Assembly (NCBI GenBank): GCA_026400735.1
Contig: JAPLOL010000103.1
Coordinates: 1 to 38,983 of the forward strand
Source: Alphaproteobacteria bacterium
GTDB taxonomy: Bacteria; Pseudomonadota; Alphaproteobacteria; Caulobacterales; Aquidulcibacteraceae
Length of the DNA stretch: 38,983 nucleotides
Reading direction: 5' to 3'
Shown: positions 25,278 through 32,545 of the stretch, in pieces
Numbering within the stretch: the first letter of the stretch is position 1
Layout: each line of letters starts with the position of its first letter
Translations under genes and position numbers: made by a program
The notes under the pieces: generated by a model
What the model saw: the letters and a program-made list of their open reading frames with translations, nothing else
What the model was told of the DNA's origin: nothing
Database searches by the model: none

Positions 25278-25918
25278 TCTCCGACATCCCCGCCTTCATC
25301 CGCGAAAACACACGCGTCCTCGCGCCGAGCCATGTGCCGGAGCTTCAGCTGCATCTTGCCGACGACGCCGTAAGCCTCTGGGAGCTAACCGAAGAACAAC
25401 TCGGCGAACTCGGCCTGCCGCCGCCGTTCTGGGCCTTCGCGTGGGCCGGCGGCCAAGCGCTCGCGCGCTACATCCTCGATCATCCCGAAACCGTGCGCGG
25501 CAAAACCGTGATGGATGTGGCCTCCGGCTCTGGCCTCGTCGCCATCGCCGCAATGAAGGCTGGCGCCACATCCACGCTCGCGATCGACATCGATGCCTTC
25601 GCCTCACACGCCGCGATCCTCAACGCCGAACTCAACAGCGTCGTCGTCGAAACCAGCGGCGCCGATCCCGTTGGCAAGCCAACAGAAGCAGAAGTTATTC
25701 TCGTCGGCGATCTCTTCTACGATCGCGATCTCGCGCCGCGCGTGCTCGCCTGGCTCATCGAACAACAAGCCGCCGGCAAAACAATCCTCATCGGCGATCC
25801 CGGTCGCACCTACCTACCGCGCGACAAACTCGAACAAATCGCCGCCTACGACATCCCCGTCACCCGCGCGTTGGAAGACGCCGAGGTGAAGCGCGCCGCG
25901 GTTTGGAAGCTGCGTTAG
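25274..25918 (+). CDS. ETF-beta-type protein lysine methyltransferase (METTL20-like)
   Basis: 214 residues from a GTG at 25274 that overlaps the preceding stop (GTGA), with GGAAGA upstream. PPFWAFAWAGGQALARYIL (50-68), motif I DVASGSGLVAIAAMKAGA and the post-motif VILVGDLFYD match the family that methylates lysines on the beta subunit of electron transfer flavoprotein. The known bacterial homologues come from alphaproteobacteria. Modification would tune electron transfer from acyl-CoA dehydrogenases. A palindromic doublet follows 16 nt after the stop. Confidence 0.85.
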   Translation: MISDIPAFIRENTRVLAPSHVPELQLHLADDAVSLWELTEEQLGELGLPPPFWAFAWAGGQALARYILDHPETVRGKTVMDVASGSGLVAIAAMKAGATSTLAIDIDAFASHAAILNAELNSVVVETSGADPVGKPTEAEVILVGDLFYDRDLAPRVLAWLIEQQAAGKTILIGDPGRTYLPRDKLEQIAAYDIPVTRALEDAEVKRAAVWKLR

Positions 25919-25934
25919 GTCCGTGCGCGGCCCT

Positions 25935-26022
25935 GCCCTTCGACAAGCTCAGCGTGACGCCGTTGCAAACATCGGCGCCAATGCCCAGTGAGCGTCACCC
26001 TGAGCCTGTCGAAGGGCGACGC
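25935..26022. repeat. Dispersed palindromic repeat doublet, copy D
   Basis: Left half-site 25935-25960 and right half-site 25992-26022, 31 nt apart, are inverted copies. The right half holds the stop codon of the GIY-YIG gene (25995-25997), which encodes its terminal RRPSTGSG residues. This is one of two doublets bracketing that gene. Confidence 0.88.
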
Positions 26023-26306
26023 TTCGTTCCGTCCCTCGACTTAGCCAATCGCTGAACGTCAGCCCAATCGCCGCGCATGAGCGCCTCTTTCTTCGCGCGC
26101 GACCAGCCCTTCACTTTTTTCTCGAAAGCGATGGCGTCATCAATGTGCGCAAACTCATCGGACCACAGAAACTCGAATGGCTTCCGTGAAGCGGTGTAGC
26201 CAATCTCGCCATGATAATGCTGATCGAGCCTACGCTCGATGTTCGACGTCACGCTCGTATAGTACGAGCTGTCAGAGCATCGAAGGATGTAAACCCACGA
26301 AGGCAT
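25995..26306 (-). CDS. GIY-YIG nuclease family protein (UPF0213-like)
   Basis: 103 residues from ATG 26306. WVYILRCSDSSYYTSVTSNIERRLDQH is the GIY-YIG core; the conserved Arg (R25 or R26) and metal-binding Glu62 (AFEKKVKGW) are present. The second half of the motif is YTS in place of the usual YTG. SRAKKEALMRGDWADVQRLAK is typical of the branch common in Caulobacterales and sphingomonads. The last eight residues are encoded by the flanking palindrome. Only 24 nt separate the start from the upstream palindrome, so transcription probably comes through from the lipoprotein gene. Confidence 0.85.
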   Translation of the reverse strand: MPSWVYILRCSDSSYYTSVTSNIERRLDQHYHGEIGYTASRKPFEFLWSDEFAHIDDAIAFEKKVKGWSRAKKEALMRGDWADVQRLAKSRDGTKRRPSTGSG

Positions 26307-26330
26307 GCCGCCGACACTGTGCCACGCGCC

Positions 26331-26413
26331 GCCCTTCGACAAGCTCAGGGTGACGCGAATGGGGCGCCGGGTCAGAAAATGGCGTCACGCTGAGCCTGTC
26401 GAAGCACGACGCC
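26331..26413. repeat. Dispersed palindromic repeat doublet, copy E
   Basis: Left half-site 26331-26356 and right half-site 26382-26413 are inverted copies separated by 25 nt. The element lies between the start of the GIY-YIG gene and the stop of the lipoprotein gene at 26425. Confidence 0.88.
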
Positions 26414-26424
26414 ACACACCGGCC

Positions 26425-26910
26425 TCACTCCATCGGGCAAACGGCCATCCGCTCTTCTTCCGGCACGCGCGACTTCGCATCGTCGCAAACAGCGCCCCAA
26501 AGTGTCTGCACTTCAGTCCCGAGCGCATCGCTCCGCGATTGTATCTCCGCCAACGTCGGCTCAACTGTGCTCGGCTCGGAAATCCAAACCGGCTCATACG
26601 CTGAGCCGCACGCGACTTCGGTGAACAGCCCCTTCGCGCACAGCTGCGAGCGTTGAATGTTGTAATTCCAAACCGCCTCACGCAGCCGCCGCGCCAGATC
26701 GCGTGTTTCGGTGCCTTCAGGTTCTACGGAGCCAGGGCGCGCCATGCTCAGATCGTTCACTTGAGAGAGCATCGCGCCATAGCGGCCGATCTCGATGTTC
26801 AGCGTGGCCGGATCGGGCCCAGCGGGTCCGGTTGGAACTTCGGCTTGTTGTTCGCTGGTTTGTCCGCACGCGGCCAAAGCCAACGCCAACACGATCGCAC
26901 GTAATTTCAT
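26425..26910 (-). CDS. Hypothetical lipoprotein
   Basis: 161 residues. The ATG at 26910 is followed by a compact lipoprotein leader, MKLRAIVLALALAAC. The mature protein begins with a flexible acidic linker, then a helical domain containing DLARRLREAVWNYNIQRSQLC and EIQSRSDALGTEVQTLWGAVCDDAKSRVPEEERMAVCPM. Four further cysteines suggest two disulfides. No family is recognised. It could be a small envelope protein. It is transcribed towards the GIY-YIG gene. Confidence 0.72.
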   Translation of the reverse strand: MKLRAIVLALALAACGQTSEQQAEVPTGPAGPDPATLNIEIGRYGAMLSQVNDLSMARPGSVEPEGTETRDLARRLREAVWNYNIQRSQLCAKGLFTEVACGSAYEPVWISEPSTVEPTLAEIQSRSDALGTEVQTLWGAVCDDAKSRVPEEERMAVCPME

Positions 26911-26975
26911 GAACACGCCTCCACACGCAGACCTTAGCGGCGCTGCGCGATGCGTGTCGTTTTGTTTTTTGTAAT

Positions 26976-27167
26976 TTAGTCGCCGGTTACAGGCGCGAGC
27001 GCGTTGTAGCCCGCCGCAAAATCGTAATCGCCATCTTCAGCTTTACGGAACAAGGCTATCGCGACGGCTGCGAGGCCTATGCCTGCTGCCGCCGCGAACA
27101 TCGCCCATGCGACGCCTGAGATGAAACCCGCGTCGATCAAAACCACCCAACCCTGCCTTCGAGGCAT
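26976..27167 (-). CDS. Small single-helix membrane protein
   Basis: 63 residues from ATG 27167. A TTG at codon 10 with GGGTGG upstream is an alternative start and would give a 54-residue product. One helix (about 16-40, SGVAWAMFAAAAGIGLAAVAIALF) is followed by an acidic tail KAEDGDYDFAAGYNALAP. No family is recognised. The 115-nt gap upstream is shared with the divergent MAPEG gene. Confidence 0.55.
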   Translation of the reverse strand: MPRRQGWVVLIDAGFISGVAWAMFAAAAGIGLAAVAIALFRKAEDGDYDFAAGYNALAPVTGD

Positions 27168-27282
27168 TCTTTGTTGGGCAGATAATGCCTAGTCCGTGTG
27201 AACACGCGGTTTCTGAAAGCAAAACAAAAGGTTGAAATGCGAATTGTCTGCGGCCTAGAGCAGACGCGTAGGGAGTTCATTC

Positions 27283-27687
27283 ATGCTGCGTCTTGAGGTT
27301 GCCGCGCTTTATGCAGGCGTAAACATTCTCATTCTGCTGGTGCTCGCAGTGCTAGTGGTCGCCGGTCGCCGCAAGCACAAGATCACGTTGGGCCACGGCG
27401 ATAACGAAGCGTTCGGCCGCGCCGTTCGCGCCCACGGCAACGCCGCCGAGTACATCCCCGCAGGTCTCGTCGGCATCGTTTTGCTGGCGCTTTTCGACCC
27501 CGCGACGCCGATCTGGCTTTTGCACGCCGCAGGAATTTCTTTGACCCTCGGCAGAATTTTGCACGCCTGGGGTCTCCACACCGGCACCCTCAACGCAGGC
27601 CGCATGTTCGGCATGGTGCTGACCTGGCTCTCTTACGCCCTGCTCGGCGGCGGCCTCATCTGGGCCGGCCTCGCCCAACAGCTCTGA
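27283..27687 (+). CDS. MAPEG-family membrane protein
   Basis: 134 residues with four membrane helices. RAVRAHGNAAEYIPAGLV is the conserved glutathione-binding region of the MAPEG superfamily, and GRILHAWGLH a second signature. Eukaryotic relatives conjugate glutathione to lipid or xenobiotic electrophiles; bacterial members are poorly characterised. TAGGGAG precedes the ATG. Its presence together with gshA and the GFA protein is consistent with glutathione-dependent chemistry in this organism. Confidence 0.88.
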   Translation: MLRLEVAALYAGVNILILLVLAVLVVAGRRKHKITLGHGDNEAFGRAVRAHGNAAEYIPAGLVGIVLLALFDPATPIWLLHAAGISLTLGRILHAWGLHTGTLNAGRMFGMVLTWLSYALLGGGLIWAGLAQQL

Positions 27688-27747
27688 ATAACGGGCTACC
27701 GCAGCTAGCCGATTGCCCCGAGGAACCGGCAGGCCCATGTTGGCGCC

Positions 27748-29094
27748 ATGGCCTTCGACACTGAGTCCCACGCCGCTCTCGCGGCCCTGATCGATTACGC
27801 AAAACAAGCCGGCGCCGACACGTCCGAGGCCTCTTTGGCCATCCGGGAGAGCATCTCCGCCGAAGTCCGCATGGGCGAGCTTGAGGGCATGGAGCGCGAA
27901 GAAGCTCGCTCGGTCGCGCTGCGCGCCTTCATCGGCAAGAAGCAAGCGGCGGCCTCCTCAACCGATCTCTCCGCCAAAGGCCTGAAGGACCTCGCCGAGC
28001 GCACCGTCGCGATGGCCAAGTTCGCGCCCGAGGACAAATTCGCCGGCCTCTTGGACGCGCGTTATCACGCCAAAGGCCCGGCGCCCGACCTCGAACAATC
28101 CGACACCGCGCGTCCAACGCCCGAGCAATTGCTCGACCTCGCCAAACGCTGCGAAGCCGCTTCGCTCGTCATCCCCGGCATCGCCAATTCTAGTGGCGGC
28201 GGCGCATCGAGCGAACACTCCACCTTCGTCCACCTCACCTCCAACGGCTTTGAGGGTTACGAAGCCGGCACCTCCTATTCGCTCGGCACGCAACCGGTGG
28301 CGGAGAAGGACGATGAGATGGAGCGCGACTATGAGTGGCGCACCAAACGCTTCTTCGCCGATCTTCCGTCACCCGAAGAAATTGGCCGCATCGCCGGCGA
28401 ACGCACGGCAAAACGCATCGGTGCAAAGAAGATCGCCAGCCAAAAAGCATCGGTGATCTTCGAGAACCGCCTCGCGGGCCGCATCATCTCGCCGTTCTTC
28501 TCAGCGATATCCGGCGCCGCTGTCGCGCGCGGTGTCTCATTCCTTAAAGACAAGATGGGTCAGCAGATTTTCGCTGATGGCTTTCGCATCCACGAAGATC
28601 CGTTCGTGAAGCGCTTGCCCAGCAGCCGCTGGTTCGACGGCGAGGGCGGCGCTGTTTCGGCAGCGACGCTCATCGACGACGGCGTCCTCACCATGTGGCT
28701 CCTCAACGCCTCCGCCGCGCGCCAGCTCAATCTTGAGCCCAACGGTCACGCGACCGCCGGTCACGGCGGCCCGCCCGGCATCGCGACCTCGAACGTGTTC
28801 GTGAAGCCAGGCACGGAAGATCTGCCAACGATGATGAAGAACGCCGGCAAAGGCGTTTTCGTCACCGACATGTTCTCGCCTTCGCTCAATCCCAACACCG
28901 CCGACTGGTCCGTCGGCGTCTCGGGCTATTGGTTCGAGAACGGCGAGATCGCGCATCCTGTCAGCGAGATCACCGTCGCCGGCAATCTGCTCGACATCTT
29001 CAAACGCCTGCGCACCGGCTCCGATATCGACAATCGCGGCTCCCTCGAAATTTCCAGCTTGATCGTGGACGACCTTGCAATCGGCGGCGTCTGA
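27748..29094 (+). CDS. pmbA: TldD/PmbA-family protein (TldE/PmbA subunit)
   Basis: 448 residues, the normal length. The N-terminal SEASLAIRESISAEVRMGELEGMEREE and the C-terminal region with LPNxx-like LPSSRWFDGEGGAVSA, GVLTMWLLNASAARQLNLEPNGHATAGHGG match PmbA. TldD and TldE form a heterodimeric metalloprotease that processes modified peptides such as microcins; the TldE/PmbA subunit lacks the HExxxH zinc site, and none is seen here. The next gene starts inside its 3' end. Confidence 0.92.
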   Translation: MAFDTESHAALAALIDYAKQAGADTSEASLAIRESISAEVRMGELEGMEREEARSVALRAFIGKKQAAASSTDLSAKGLKDLAERTVAMAKFAPEDKFAGLLDARYHAKGPAPDLEQSDTARPTPEQLLDLAKRCEAASLVIPGIANSSGGGASSEHSTFVHLTSNGFEGYEAGTSYSLGTQPVAEKDDEMERDYEWRTKRFFADLPSPEEIGRIAGERTAKRIGAKKIASQKASVIFENRLAGRIISPFFSAISGAAVARGVSFLKDKMGQQIFADGFRIHEDPFVKRLPSSRWFDGEGGAVSAATLIDDGVLTMWLLNASAARQLNLEPNGHATAGHGGPPGIATSNVFVKPGTEDLPTMMKNAGKGVFVTDMFSPSLNPNTADWSVGVSGYWFENGEIAHPVSEITVAGNLLDIFKRLRTGSDIDNRGSLEISSLIVDDLAIGGV

Positions 29095-29887
29095 ACTCGA
29101 ACTGCTGGAGAGCTGCGCCCGTGAAGCGGGAACGATGGCGCGCGAGCTGTCGTTGAAGCCGCTTGAGATCGAATCCAAAGGCGAAGCTGGCCCCGTCACC
29201 AACGTCGACAAAGCTGTCGACGCGATGCTGGAGATCAAACTCCTCTCCAAGCGCCCCGATTACGGCTGGCTCTCGGAAGAGACGCCCGACAATCCCGAAT
29301 ATCGCGTCGGCAAAGAGCGCACCTTCATGCTCGATCCGATCGACGGCACCGCCTCGCTCATCGGCAAGACGCCACAATGGACGATCAGCATCGGCCTGCT
29401 CAACGGCACCAGCGCCTATGGCGGCGTCATCTACAATCCAATGACCGATGAGATGTTCACGGGCATCGTCGGCTATGGCGCGTTCTTCAACGGCATGCCT
29501 ATGAAGGTCTCCGACATCGCCAATCTCGAAGGCGCCCGCATCATCGGCCAGAAGTCGCGCTTCGCTGACAAACGCTGGCCGACGCCGTGGCCCAAGATGG
29601 ACGTGATCGAGCGTCACTCGATCGCTTATCGACTAGCGCTGGTCGCCGCCGGCATGGGCGATGCGACGATGCTCTTCGGCTGGAAGCACGAATGGGATGT
29701 GGCTGCGGGCGCAGCCATCGTCGAAGCGGCTGGCGGCACGGTCACCGACATGTGGGGCGGGCCACTCGCCTTCAACAACGAGAACCCGCGCGTCCCCGGC
29801 GTTGTCGCCGCTGGCGCGGGCCTGCATGCTTTGCTAATCGAGCGCACCAAATCCCTGCCCGATATGCGTGAGCAGGCCAGCGGCTAA
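29075..29887 (+). CDS. cysQ: Inositol monophosphatase/CysQ-family phosphatase
   Basis: 270 residues from a TTG that lies inside pmbA (20-nt overlap). The metal-binding signatures are SEET (67-70), LDPIDGTASLI (D87, D90 with the backbone of I89) and the C-terminal WDVAAGAAIVEAAGG (D208). The family includes inositol monophosphatase and 3'(2'),5'-bisphosphate nucleotidase. In alphaproteobacteria the copy next to DUF4170 and Kdo genes is usually named CysQ. Exact substrate is not proven. Confidence 0.86.
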   Translation: MQSAASELELLESCAREAGTMARELSLKPLEIESKGEAGPVTNVDKAVDAMLEIKLLSKRPDYGWLSEETPDNPEYRVGKERTFMLDPIDGTASLIGKTPQWTISIGLLNGTSAYGGVIYNPMTDEMFTGIVGYGAFFNGMPMKVSDIANLEGARIIGQKSRFADKRWPTPWPKMDVIERHSIAYRLALVAAGMGDATMLFGWKHEWDVAAGAAIVEAAGGTVTDMWGGPLAFNNENPRVPGVVAAGAGLHALLIERTKSLPDMREQASG

Positions 29888-29893
29888 AGGCAC

Positions 29894-30139
29894 ATGAGCG
29901 AACAGAACCGCCAACTTCTCCACCTCGTCATCGGCGGCGAGATGAAGGACCTCGATCGCCCTGAGTTTATCGATCTGAAGGCCGTCGATTTCGTCGGCGC
30001 CTATCCGAACTACCGCGCCGCCTACGACGCCTGGAAGGGCGCTGCCCAGCGCACCATCGACAACGCCCGCATGCGCTACTTCATCATCCACGCGCACCGC
30101 CTCCTCGATCCCGGGACCGATCCCGAAGGCGAGATGTGA
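29894..30139 (+). CDS. DUF4170 family protein
   Basis: 81 residues. HLVIGGEMKDLDRPEFIDLKAVDFVGAYPNYRAAYDAWKGAAQRTIDNARMRYFIIHAHRLLDP matches DUF4170 along its length. Its function is unknown, but it regularly sits between a CysQ-type phosphatase and the Kdo transferase/LpxK genes in alphaproteobacteria, which suggests a link to envelope lipid synthesis. It begins 6 nt after the CysQ stop. A palindromic doublet separates it from msbA. Confidence 0.85.
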   Translation: MSEQNRQLLHLVIGGEMKDLDRPEFIDLKAVDFVGAYPNYRAAYDAWKGAAQRTIDNARMRYFIIHAHRLLDPGTDPEGEM

Positions 30140-30165
30140 TGCGCGCTACTACCGTGCGTGCCGTC

Positions 30166-30253
30166 GCCCTTCGACAAGCTCAGGGTGACGTCAATTCTGA
30201 CAGTCGCACCGATGCCCAAAGTAGCGTCATGCTGAGCCTGTCGAAGCAGACGC
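30166..30253. repeat. Dispersed palindromic repeat doublet, copy F
   Basis: Left half-site 30166-30190 and right half-site 30224-30253, 33 nt apart. The element ends 13 nt before the msbA start, so in a transcript from the cysQ operon it would fold into a hairpin almost touching the msbA ribosome-binding region. Confidence 0.88.
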
Positions 30254-30266
30254 GGGCCACGCACGC

Positions 30267-32009
30267 ATGACGGCAAGCGCCATCCTCAAACGGCTCTGGC
30301 GACAGTACATCTGGCGCTACAAGATGGACTTGCTCGCGCTTGCGCCGGTGCTGATGCTCGTCGCCGCAGCGTCCGCGTCCTATGCGTGGATCTTGAAGTT
30401 CGCGACCGATAGCATTCAGTCGGAAAACCTCGAACTCATCGCACTCGTTCCGATCGCCGTGATCGGCATCGTCACCGCCCGCGCCGCCGGCATGTGGGGC
30501 CAGGCGATCATGACCCAAGGCCTCGCGCTCAAGATCCTGCGCGATCTGCAAAGCGCGATGTTCGCCAAGCTGATGAGCGTCGACTTCGCCCGCTTCGCCC
30601 GCGAGGACATCGGCCGCCTCGTCTCGCGCTTCACCAACGACATCACCATTGTCGGCTACGCGCTCGTCCGCGCCGCGCAAACCTCCATCCGCGATAGCCT
30701 CACGCTGATCGGCTCGATCGGCATGATGTTCTACCTGGACTGGGTGCTAGCCGGCGTCGTCATCGGCGTCTTCGCGCTCGCCGCCCGCCCGCTCGGCGCC
30801 ATCGCTAGCCGCGCGCGCAAGCAAACCAGCGTCGCTCAAGAGCAAATCGGCCACGTCACGGCTCTGCTCGGCGAAATCTTCGGCGCCTCGCGCTTTGTAA
30901 AAACCTACAGCCTTGAAAAGCGCGAAACCGAGCGCGCCAACGCCTCGTTCGAAGAACAACGCCGCCTCGGCATGAAGCTGGCGCACAATCGCGCCCGCAG
31001 CGAACCTCTTCTTGAAATCCTCGGCGGCGTCGCGCTCGCGGGCGTTCTCTATCTCGCCGGCGTCCGCATCGCGCACAACCTCATGACACTCGGCGACCTC
31101 TTCGGCATGATCGGCGCTGTCGGCGTCGCGACGCCTGCCGCGCGCTCGATCAGCGGCTTCAACACGATGCTGAACGAAGCGCTGGCGGCCATCCAACGCA
31201 TCTTCTCGCTCATCGATGAGCCCGAAACCATCAACGACAAGCCCGGCGCCAAACCGCTCCACGTCGCCGCCGGCCGCATCGAGTTCTCCGGCGTCGGCTT
31301 CAGCTATGGCGATGCGCCTGCCGTAGAAGACGTGAGCTTCACAGTCGAGCCGGGTGAAACCGTCGCCCTCGTCGGCCCATCGGGCTCCGGCAAGTCCACC
31401 ATCTTCAACCTGCTCCCGCGCCTCTACGACGTCACCCACGGCGCCGTGCGCGTCGATGGCCAAGACGTGCGCGATGTCACCGTGGTCTCGCTGCGCAACT
31501 CAATTTCACTCGTTGCGCAAGAATCCGCACTCTTCAACGACACCATCCGCAACAACATCGCGCTTGGCCGCGCCGGCGCCACCCATGCCGAAATCGAAGA
31601 AGCCGCGCGTAACGCCGCCGCGCACGATTTCATCACCGCGCTCCCCAACGGCTACGACACCATGGCCGGCGAGCGCGGCGGCAATCTCTCCGGCGGCGAA
31701 CGTCAACGCATCGCGCTCGCGCGCGCCTTCCTGCGTGACGCACCAATCCTGTTGCTAGACGAAGCCACCAGCGCGCTCGACGCGCAAAGCGAAGCTCAAG
31801 TGCAAGAAGCGCTAAAGCGCCTCTCCAAAGGCCGCACCGTACTTGTCATCGCCCACCGCCTCGCCACCGTGCGTGATGCCGATCGCATCCTGGCGCTGGA
31901 GAATGGCCGCATAGTCGAGGTCGGCCGCCACGATGAGCTGGTCGCCCAAGGCGGCCTCTACGCGCGCCTCTCACGCCTCCAATTCCAAACGACGGAACAA
32001 GCGAGTTAA
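30267..32009 (+). CDS. msbA: Lipid A exporter MsbA (ABC transporter, permease-ATPase)
   Basis: 580 residues with six membrane helices in about 20-300. The ATPase domain has Walker A GPSGSGKST (370-378), signature LSGGERQRIALARAF, Walker B ILLLDEATSALD and H-loop IAHRLATV. MsbA flips lipid A-core across the inner membrane. The call relies on clustering with DUF374, waaA, lpxK and an LpxL-type acyltransferase, because the sequence alone fits any homodimeric lipid exporter. The start is an ATG with no strong ribosome-binding site, directly after a palindromic repeat. Confidence 0.87.
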   Translation: MTASAILKRLWRQYIWRYKMDLLALAPVLMLVAAASASYAWILKFATDSIQSENLELIALVPIAVIGIVTARAAGMWGQAIMTQGLALKILRDLQSAMFAKLMSVDFARFAREDIGRLVSRFTNDITIVGYALVRAAQTSIRDSLTLIGSIGMMFYLDWVLAGVVIGVFALAARPLGAIASRARKQTSVAQEQIGHVTALLGEIFGASRFVKTYSLEKRETERANASFEEQRRLGMKLAHNRARSEPLLEILGGVALAGVLYLAGVRIAHNLMTLGDLFGMIGAVGVATPAARSISGFNTMLNEALAAIQRIFSLIDEPETINDKPGAKPLHVAAGRIEFSGVGFSYGDAPAVEDVSFTVEPGETVALVGPSGSGKSTIFNLLPRLYDVTHGAVRVDGQDVRDVTVVSLRNSISLVAQESALFNDTIRNNIALGRAGATHAEIEEAARNAAAHDFITALPNGYDTMAGERGGNLSGGERQRIALARAFLRDAPILLLDEATSALDAQSEAQVQEALKRLSKGRTVLVIAHRLATVRDADRILALENGRIVEVGRHDELVAQGGLYARLSRLQFQTTEQAS

Positions 32010-32078
32010 GCAGGAACAGATCGCAGCGGAGCGGGTTAGAAACGCCAAGGGGCGGGGTCATGAGGAGATTCAGAATCC

Positions 32079-32504
32079 ATGTCCCGCTCACTGCACCTCG
32101 CTATCGCCACTGCCATCGGCCTTGCCTTCGCTGCCCCCGCCTTGGCTCAATCGCAACCTGAAGAACGCGTCGTGACTTACGGCGATCTCAATCTCAACAG
32201 CCGGGCCGGCGCGGACGCCCTTATAAGCCGCATCGACAACGCCGCCGAGCAAGTCTGCGGTGTGAACGACGGCCGCACCAGCGTTCGCCAATCGCAAATC
32301 AATCGCGCGTGTGAACAGGAAACCACCGACAATGGCGTTTATGACATCGGCCATCCGGTCGTCATCGCGCGCTACGAAGGATCAGGTTATGCGACGATCG
32401 AAGAAGGCGACGCGCCCTATTACGATCCACGCCTCGATCCCACTTCGCCGCAATACGACGCGACGCTGGATCCAGCGTCACCGTACTACATCCCGCCTAA
32501 GTGA
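32079..32504 (+). CDS. UrcA-family secreted protein
   Basis: 141 residues. A signal peptide ends at APALA-Q. RVVTYGDLNLNSRAGADALISRIDNAAEQVCG is the UrcA signature, and two cysteines (C60, C78) can form the family's disulfide. UrcA proteins have no proven function and are frequent in alphaproteobacteria. After the family domain there is an extra tail with two copies of an 11-residue unit, YDPRLDPTSPQ and YDATLDPASPY. A GAGGAG ribosome-binding site lies 10 nt upstream of the start. Confidence 0.82.
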   Translation: MSRSLHLAIATAIGLAFAAPALAQSQPEERVVTYGDLNLNSRAGADALISRIDNAAEQVCGVNDGRTSVRQSQINRACEQETTDNGVYDIGHPVVIARYEGSGYATIEEGDAPYYDPRLDPTSPQYDATLDPASPYYIPPK

Positions 32505-32545
32505 TCTGAAGCTGCGAAGAGTGGCGGCTTGAGAACCGCCGCCGC

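Larger units (their letters stand above)
25935..26413. mobile_element. Candidate repeat-nuclease unit (palindrome - GIY-YIG gene - palindrome)
   Basis: A 479-nt segment made of a GIY-YIG gene with a palindromic doublet at each end. The unit resembles REPIN/RAYT loci, in which short palindromes flank a gene for the enzyme that spreads them, but the enzyme here is of a different class. Mobility is inferred only from the layout; no target duplication or empty site can be seen. Confidence 0.4.

Noticed and set aside
29000-29617. 205-residue minus-strand frame
   Set aside because: Shadow of the CysQ-type gene, whose metal-binding motifs are intact.
25935-30253. Repeats considered as a CRISPR array
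   Set aside because: Copies are far apart, inverted within each unit and not regularly spaced, and no cas genes are present.
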